From: Akkermansiaceae bacterium UBA5020
GTDB taxonomy: Bacteria > Verrucomicrobiota > Verrucomicrobiia > Verrucomicrobiales > DEV007
Assembly: GCA_002396885.1 (NCBI GenBank)
Contig: DGXY01000103.1
Coordinates: forward strand, 1-45,080
Reading direction: 5' to 3'
Length of the DNA: 45,080 nucleotides
In this document: in pieces, positions 39,868 to 45,080 of the stretch
Numbering within the stretch: the stretch's first letter is position 1
Layout of the letters: every line of letters begins with the position of its first letter
Notes under the pieces: generated by a model
What the model was told of the DNA's origin: nothing
What the model saw: only the letters and a program-made list of their open reading frames with translations
The model's database searches: none
Program-made: the position numbers and the translations under genes

Positions 39868-42800
39868 ATGTTCAAACTCCGCGTCGACACCGGCGGCACC
39901 TTCACCGATTGCTGGGGACTGGCCGAGGGGGAAGCGATTCCCCGTCTCGCCAAGGTTCTTTCGTCGGGTCGTCTCCGCGTCGCCGTGCGGGAATGGCTGC
40001 TACCCCATGAGCTGATCATCGAGCTACCCGCGTCCTGGCGGATCGGCGATACCTTTTTCACCGGCTACAAACTCGAGTCGGACGGAGCCACCGCGCTGGT
40101 GCTCTCCTTTGAAGCGGCGACAGGCCGACTCGTCCTTTCGCGACCCATCCCCCCATCGGAAGCGGTCGATCTGTTCACCCGCGAGGAGGCTCCCGTGCTC
40201 GGGGCCCGGCTCCTCACCGGCACGCCTCTCGACCGGCCCTTTCCTCCGATGGATTTCCGCCTCGCGACCACTCGGGGCACCAACGCGCTGCTCGAGCGCA
40301 AGGGAGCATCGACGGCCCTTTTCGTGACGCGCGGCTTCGCCGACCTGCCCATCATCCGCGACCAACGGCGCGCAGATTTGTTCGCCCTGAAACACGAACG
40401 GCCCGCGCCCCTCTTCGCCCGGGTCGTCGAGGTCGAGGAACGTCTCGATGCCTCAGGAGAGATCCTGACAGAACTCTCTCTCGACCCTGACTTTGACACC
40501 CAAGCCCGCGGGATTCTCGATTCAGGCATTACCGTCGCCGCCGTCGCGCTCCTTCACAGCCACCGGAATCCCGTGCACGAAATCGCCCTGCGCGATCGCC
40601 TCCTTTCGCTCGGTTTCACCCACGTCTCGACCAGCGCCGAACTCGCCCCGCTCGTGAGGATCCTCCCCCGCCTTGAGACCACCTTGGCCAACGCGACCTT
40701 GCAGCCGGTAATGCAGACCTTTGTCGATCACCATCGCGAGCGCTTTTCCGACGGGAGCCGGCTCCTCATGATGACAAGTGCGGGCGGGCTCGAGCCGATG
40801 GAGCAATTCCGGCCGAAGGATTCCCTCCTCTCCGGTCCCGCCGGTGGTGTCTCGGGCGCGGCGGCGATCGCGGAGGAATTGGGGTATTCCCGGGTCCTCA
40901 CCTTCGACATGGGAGGCACGAGCACGGACGTGGCCCGCTACGACGGGGGATTCCAATATGACTTCGAACAACGCGTCGGCGACGCCCGTGTTCTCGCTCC
41001 TGCCCTGCGCATCGAGACGGTCGCGGCCGGCGGCGGCTCGATCTGTCGTTGGGAAAACGGCGGCCTCCGTGTCGGACCGGAATCCGCCGGCGCCGCGCCC
41101 GGTCCGGCCTGCTACGGACGGGGCGGACCGCTCACGATCACCGATGTGAACCTGCTGCTCGGGCGGATCGATCCGGAGAATTTCGGCATTCCCCTCACCG
41201 CTTCGAATCTCGCGGCCGCCCGCGACGCGGCCCTGACCTTGCAACGACAGGCGGGAATCACGGGCGATACACCCGATCACGCGTTCCTCGCCGGACTCCT
41301 CGATCTCGCGGTCGAACAGATGGCCGACGCGATCCGCACGATCTCGGTCCGCGAGGGAGCTGATCCCGCCGCCTACGCCCTCCTCGCCTTCGGCGGCGCG
41401 GGGCCGCTCCACGCCTGCGCCATCGCCGAACGCCTCGAGATGACAACGATCCTCGTGCCAGGAGAAGCCGGGGTGCTCAGCGCCTACGGACTCGAATGCG
41501 CGGGCATCGAACGTTTCGCCGAACGCCAGATCGACCGCCCTGTCCATGATCCGGCCTTGCCAGACCTCTTCGCTTCGGTCGAAAACGAGGCCCTCGCCGC
41601 TCTCGCCGAAGCGGGCGAAAGCGGCGCGATCAGCCGCCGTCTCGCCGAACTGCGCCTTTCCGGCCAAGACGCGACACTGACGCTTGAGGTGGGTTTGTCA
41701 GGCTCGCCCGCGGATGCTTTCGCCGTTCGTTATCGGACCATCTTCGGCTACGAACCTCCGGCGGGAAGAAACATCGAAGTGGTGAGCTATCGTGCCATCG
41801 CCGGCACGGCACGCCACCTCCCGCGGAGCGTGTGCCATGGCCATCCTTGCCAGGAACCTGTCCCCGACGCACGTGAGCCGGATCACCTTCCCACGGGATC
41901 GGAGGTCTCCCCGGGATGCATGGGCAGGATGCCCATGCAACAAGATTCCCTTTTCCTCGACCGCGCCTGGCTCCGCCCCGGCGATACCATCGCCGGACCA
42001 CGCGTCATCCAGGATCCCTTCAGCACCCTCTACCTCGCCCCGGGATGGACCGCGCGAGCGACGGAAAACGGATCCCTCGTCGCGACCTGCCAAGAAACGA
42101 AAATCGAGACCTCCACCTCGCGACCGGACTCCGTCGCGCGTGAACTCTTCCGCCATCGCTTCGATCACCTCGTCCGCGAGATGGGCACGATGCTGCAACG
42201 CTCCGCCATCTCCACGAACGTGAAGGAACGCGCCGATTTCTCCTGCGCCCTCCTCGATGGTGAGGGCGAACTCATCACGAGCGCCCCGCACATCCCCGTC
42301 CATCTCGGCGCGCTTGGGCTGTGTGTCAGGAAGGTGCGCGAACGCATCGCGATGGCTCCGGGCGACACCATCCTCACGAACCATCCCGCGGCGGGCGGCT
42401 CGCACCTCCCTGATGTGACCCTGATCACTCCGGTCTTCGACCGTATCGACTCCACCGCACCCGTCGCCTACATCGCCAACCGCGCCCACCATGCCGAGAT
42501 CGGTGGGATCACGCCCGGCTCAATGCCTCCGGCGGCGACACGGCTCGCCGAGGAAGGCGTCGTCTTCGCCCCCTGCCACCTCATCCGGGGCGGCGAATCG
42601 TGTTTCGACGATATCGCCGGCGTCCTGACAAACGCACCTTTTCCCACAAGGCGACTTTCCGACAACCTCGCCGACCTCAACGCCCAGCTCGCCGCGAACC
42701 GTCGCGGGGTCGCCATGCTCGAATCGCTCCTCGACGAACACGGTGCCGCGATCGTGAAGGAACAATTCGCCCATCTCAAGGACCGCAGTCTCGAAGCCCT

Positions 42801-43653
42801 CCGCGGACACCTCGTCCGCTTCGGCGATCGCGAAGTCACCGCCGAGGAACCCCTCGACGACGGCACCCCGATCCGGGTTTCGCTCCGTTGTGACGGAGCG
42901 CATCTGGCGATCTCCTTCGCCGGCAGTGGCGCGGTGCATCCCGGCAATCTCAACGCGACTCCCGCGATCCTCCAAAGCGCGGTGCTCTATGTGCTGCGCC
43001 TCTGGACGCAAAGTCCCGTGCCGCTGAACGAGGGACTCATGCGCGCGGTTTCGATCGACCTGCCGGAAGGTTTCCTCAATCCGCCCTTCGACGACGATCC
43101 GATGCGGTGTCCCGCCGTCGTCGGGGGTAATGTTGAGACGAGCCAGCGGGTCGTCGACACCCTGCTGAAGGCGCTCGGCGTCCAGGCCTGCTCGCAGGGT
43201 ACGATGAACAACTTCCTCTTCGGTGACGGCAGCTTCGGCTATTACGAAACGATCTGCGGCGGTTCGGGCGCGGGACCCGGCTACGACGGCACCTCCGGCC
43301 TCCACACCCACATGACCAACACCGCCATCACCGATCCCGAGATCCTCGAGCTACGTTATCCGGTGCGCTTGCATCGCTTCGCGCTGCGGCGGGGATCGGG
43401 CGGTCGAGGTCGATGGCAAGGCGGCGACGGGATCGTGCGCGAGGTCGAGTTTTTGAAGCCACTGCAAGTTTCGCTCCTCACCCAGCACCGCGTCGTCGCG
43501 CCTTATGGATGCGAAGGGGGTGAGGCGGGGGCATGCGGACGGCAGGCGCTGAATGGCGAGGAATTGCCGGGGATCGCAGCGTTTGCCGCGAAGGCTGGAG
43601 ACCGGCTTGTGATCGAGACGCCGGGTGGCGGGGGTTGGGGTGATCGGCAGTGA
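39868..43653 (+). CDS. HyuA-HyuB fusion: 5-oxoprolinase / hydantoinase family
   Basis: 1261 residues, normal for ATP-dependent 5-oxoprolinase. HyuA half (about 1-720): FKLRVDTGGTFTDCWG at the start, ATTRGTNALLERKGA, GPAGGVSGAAAIAEELGYSRVLTFDMGGTSTDVA and the GAAPGPACYGRGGPLTITDVNLLLGR motif. HyuB half (about 755-1261): LFRHRFDHLVREMGTMLQRSAISTNVKERADFSCALLD, HIPVHLGALGLCV, NHPAAGGSHLPDVTLITPVF, and ETICGGSGAGPGYDGTSGLHTHMTNTAITDPEILE. The expected reaction is ring opening of 5-oxoproline to glutamate, but hydantoins or related rings are possible. About 42 residues (653-694) in the variable HyuA tail are encoded by a palindromic repeat. Confidence 0.95.
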   Translation: MFKLRVDTGGTFTDCWGLAEGEAIPRLAKVLSSGRLRVAVREWLLPHELIIELPASWRIGDTFFTGYKLESDGATALVLSFEAATGRLVLSRPIPPSEAVDLFTREEAPVLGARLLTGTPLDRPFPPMDFRLATTRGTNALLERKGASTALFVTRGFADLPIIRDQRRADLFALKHERPAPLFARVVEVEERLDASGEILTELSLDPDFDTQARGILDSGITVAAVALLHSHRNPVHEIALRDRLLSLGFTHVSTSAELAPLVRILPRLETTLANATLQPVMQTFVDHHRERFSDGSRLLMMTSAGGLEPMEQFRPKDSLLSGPAGGVSGAAAIAEELGYSRVLTFDMGGTSTDVARYDGGFQYDFEQRVGDARVLAPALRIETVAAGGGSICRWENGGLRVGPESAGAAPGPACYGRGGPLTITDVNLLLGRIDPENFGIPLTASNLAAARDAALTLQRQAGITGDTPDHAFLAGLLDLAVEQMADAIRTISVREGADPAAYALLAFGGAGPLHACAIAERLEMTTILVPGEAGVLSAYGLECAGIERFAERQIDRPVHDPALPDLFASVENEALAALAEAGESGAISRRLAELRLSGQDATLTLEVGLSGSPADAFAVRYRTIFGYEPPAGRNIEVVSYRAIAGTARHLPRSVCHGHPCQEPVPDAREPDHLPTGSEVSPGCMGRMPMQQDSLFLDRAWLRPGDTIAGPRVIQDPFSTLYLAPGWTARATENGSLVATCQETKIETSTSRPDSVARELFRHRFDHLVREMGTMLQRSAISTNVKERADFSCALLDGEGELITSAPHIPVHLGALGLCVRKVRERIAMAPGDTILTNHPAAGGSHLPDVTLITPVFDRIDSTAPVAYIANRAHHAEIGGITPGSMPPAATRLAEEGVVFAPCHLIRGGESCFDDIAGVLTNAPFPTRRLSDNLADLNAQLAANRRGVAMLESLLDEHGAAIVKEQFAHLKDRSLEALRGHLVRFGDREVTAEEPLDDGTPIRVSLRCDGAHLAISFAGSGAVHPGNLNATPAILQSAVLYVLRLWTQSPVPLNEGLMRAVSIDLPEGFLNPPFDDDPMRCPAVVGGNVETSQRVVDTLLKALGVQACSQGTMNNFLFGDGSFGYYETICGGSGAGPGYDGTSGLHTHMTNTAITDPEILELRYPVRLHRFALRRGSGGRGRWQGGDGIVREVEFLKPLQVSLLTQHRVVAPYGCEGGEAGACGRQALNGEELPGIAAFAAKAGDRLVIETPGGGGWGDRQ
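41834..41949. repeat. REP/BIME-like palindromes inside the HyuA-HyuB gene
   Basis: TGCATGGGCA (41927-41936) pairs perfectly with TGCCCATGCA (41940-41949) around GGA. About 90 bases upstream, GCCATGGCCATCCTTGCC (41834-41851) is an inverted, diverged version of the right half. The segment between is in frame and encodes CHGHPCQEPVPDAREPDH and GCMGRMPMQQ, sequence unlike other family members. Two REP-like units in opposite orientation are what a BIME looks like. Confidence 0.65.
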
Positions 43654-43744
43654 GTCATCGGATCACCTTTCACCGGTCCCCCTTTCCGCAAACACGCCGC
43701 ATTTTCCATTTCCCCCGGATCGGGGCGCTTCCTACACTGAAGCC

Positions 43745-45049
43745 ATGGAATCCCCGCAACCTTCCCGTCGTTCCTTCCTTGGCACCACTCTTTCCGCTAC
43801 GGTCGCCGCAGGTGGCGCCGCTGCCGTCACCGGTCCCAACCTGCTTCTTGGCCAAGCCAAGGGAGCGAATTCGCGCTTCCGTGTCGGAGTCATGGGCCTC
43901 GGCCGCGGACGTGCCCACATCAAGGCCTACGGGGATGTGCCGAATGCGGAGATCGCCTATGTCTGTGACGTCGATTCGAACCGCCTTGTCACCGGCGCGA
44001 GCACGATCCCGGAAGGCCGGCAGGAGAAGGCCCCTGAAAAAGTCACCGACTTCCGCCGCATCCTCGATGACCCGAACGTCGATGCCATCTCCATCGCCGC
44101 GCCGAATTTCTGGCACACGCCCGCCGCGATCCTCGCGATGAAGGCAGGCAAAAACGTCTACGTCGAGAAACCCGCGAGCTACAGCGCCCACGAAGCAATG
44201 CGCCTCGTCGAAGTGGCGAAGGAGACGGGACGCACGATCATGATGGGCAACCAGCGCCGCTCTTATCCCGGGGTCAAGCTCGGCATCGAGAAGCTGCGTT
44301 CCGGCGTCATCGGCGAGCTGCGGTATGCGCGCTCCTACTACACCGGTGCCCGCGAGACAATCGGCAAGGGCAAGCTCACGCAGCCGCCGGCCGAGCTCGA
44401 TTGGCTGATGTGGCAGGGTCCCGTGCCGGACGCGCCCTACAAGGACAACCTCGTCCCCTACAATTGGCACTGGCATTGGCTCTATGGCGGCGGCGAACTC
44501 GCCAACAACGGTCCCCATGGTCTCGACATCGCCCGCTGGGCCATGGGCGTCGATTATCCCGAACGCGTCTCCTGCACCGGAGGCCGCTACCACTACGACG
44601 ACGATCAGGAGACGCCCGACACGATCACCGCGGTCTACGACTTTGGCAAAGTCGGCATCACCTGGGAGGCGACCTCCTGCCATCAGCGCAAGCCAGAAGC
44701 ACTGCCCTTTGTCTCCATCTACGGATCGGAGGGCAAGTTCGACTTCAACAGCGCGGCCGGATGGATCGTCTACGACAAGGCCGGCAAAGAGGTGGAGAAA
44801 CACGTCGAGTCGCCCGGCGACGTACCGCATTTCACCAACTTCGCCGATGCGGTGCGTGATGGAGTGCCAGTGCACCAGACGATTGGGGACGCGCAGATCA
44901 GCACGATGCTTTGCCACCTCGGCAACATCGCCTATCGCTCGACCGGCTCGATTCAGGTCGATCCCAAAACGGGACGGCTCTCGCCCGATCAATCCGCAGC
45001 CGACCCATTCTGGGCCCGCGAAGCCTATCGCGAAGGTTGGGGGGTGTGA
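43745..45049 (+). CDS. Tat-exported Gfo/Idh/MocA family oxidoreductase
   Basis: 434 residues from the ATG at 43745. Tat signal SRRSFLGTTLSATVAAGGAAAV, then a Rossmann NAD(P)-binding domain (FRVGVMGLGRGRAHIKAYGDVPNAEIAYVCDVD) with the EKPASYSAHEAMRLVEVA motif near residue 140. The C-terminal alpha/beta domain includes DWLMWQGPVPDAPY, YNWHWHWLYGGGELANNGPHGLDIARWAMG and YDFGKVGITWEATSC. Exported members with a Tat signal are numerous in Planctomycetes and Verrucomicrobia and act on sugars or sugar derivatives; the substrate is unknown. It follows the HyuA-HyuB gene by 91 bases, probably with its own promoter. Confidence 0.93.
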   Translation: MESPQPSRRSFLGTTLSATVAAGGAAAVTGPNLLLGQAKGANSRFRVGVMGLGRGRAHIKAYGDVPNAEIAYVCDVDSNRLVTGASTIPEGRQEKAPEKVTDFRRILDDPNVDAISIAAPNFWHTPAAILAMKAGKNVYVEKPASYSAHEAMRLVEVAKETGRTIMMGNQRRSYPGVKLGIEKLRSGVIGELRYARSYYTGARETIGKGKLTQPPAELDWLMWQGPVPDAPYKDNLVPYNWHWHWLYGGGELANNGPHGLDIARWAMGVDYPERVSCTGGRYHYDDDQETPDTITAVYDFGKVGITWEATSCHQRKPEALPFVSIYGSEGKFDFNSAAGWIVYDKAGKEVEKHVESPGDVPHFTNFADAVRDGVPVHQTIGDAQISTMLCHLGNIAYRSTGSIQVDPKTGRLSPDQSAADPFWAREAYREGWGV

Positions 45050-45055
45050 CGGCGA

Positions 45056-45080
45056 GGGAGTGGTGGAGTGGTGGAGTGGT
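45056..45080. repeat. Nonameric GTGGAGTGG-type repeat at the window edge
   Basis: GAGTGGTG units repeat with a 9-base period to the end of the window, just after the oxidoreductase stop. The tract is cut by the window end, so its full size is unknown. Confidence 0.7.

Overview
The window looks like chromosomal DNA of a Verrucomicrobiota (Verrucomicrobiales-like) bacterium. Three things point there. Two gene pairs encode a planctomycete/verrucomicrobial-type cytochrome protein (PSCyt1-DUF1549-DUF1553) and a Tat-exported DUF1501 protein. There is an ECF sigma factor of the Rhodopirellula/Verrucomicrobium type coupled to a FecR-type membrane regulator. There is also a Tat-exported Gfo/Idh/MocA oxidoreductase. 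Most genes are GC-rich with strong C/G third-position preference (judged by eye, not computed). No rRNA, tRNA, CRISPR array or prophage was recognised.

Layout. 0.2-4.7 kb: first PSD1/DUF1501 pair (minus). 4.9-5.9 kb: a REP-associated (RAYT-type) Y1 transposase relative. 5.9-11.7 kb: mutagenesis cassette imuA-imuB-dnaE2 (minus), with two LexA-like boxes before imuA and a 426-bp repeat-filled gap between imuA and imuB. 12-13.8 kb: a PAS-AraC regulator and a divergent membrane-anchored coiled-coil protein. 13.8-14.3 kb: a RelB/DinJ-like antitoxin with a MazF/PemK-like toxin. 14.4-19.1 kb: second PSD1/DUF1501 pair, interrupted by a small four-helix-bundle gene enclosed by inverted repeats. 19.2-21.7 kb: an EF-hand lipoprotein, and divergently the ECF sigma factor plus FecR-type gene. 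21.8-24.2 kb: rpmF-plsX-fabH. 24.2-30.9 kb: a Bat (Batl-type) operon batA, batB/C fusion, batD, batE-like, ending in a beta-propeller gene. 31.3-32.5 kb: rsmB. 32.8-34.1 kb: an MFS transporter (minus). 34.4-38.9 kb: a compositionally different cassette with a repeat-solenoid protein, a MoxR AAA+ ATPase, a HExxH+VWA protein and a short HD-like fragment. 39.1-45.0 kb: a secretin-domain-like exported protein, a 1261-residue HyuA-HyuB (5-oxoprolinase/hydantoinase) fusion, and a Tat-exported Gfo/Idh/MocA oxidoreductase.

How the genes work together. The imu cassette is a damage-inducible translesion module. rpmF-plsX-fabH links ribosome and fatty-acid/phospholipid synthesis and runs into the Bat envelope operon. 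The Bat operon carries no MoxR or DUF58 gene next to it. The only MoxR in the window sits in the 34.4-38.9 kb cassette with its own VWA partner and a large solenoid protein, all three translationally coupled by ATGA overlaps. I regard this cassette as the best candidate for an under-described system; a chaperone/conflict role is inference.

A second theme is non-coding repeats. Several families of 6-10 bp periodic simple repeats, a 26-bp tandem array and REP-like hairpins sit between genes. One repeat of this kind appears to have been tolerated in frame inside the HyuA-HyuB gene, and another forms the codons of a DUF1501 N-terminus.
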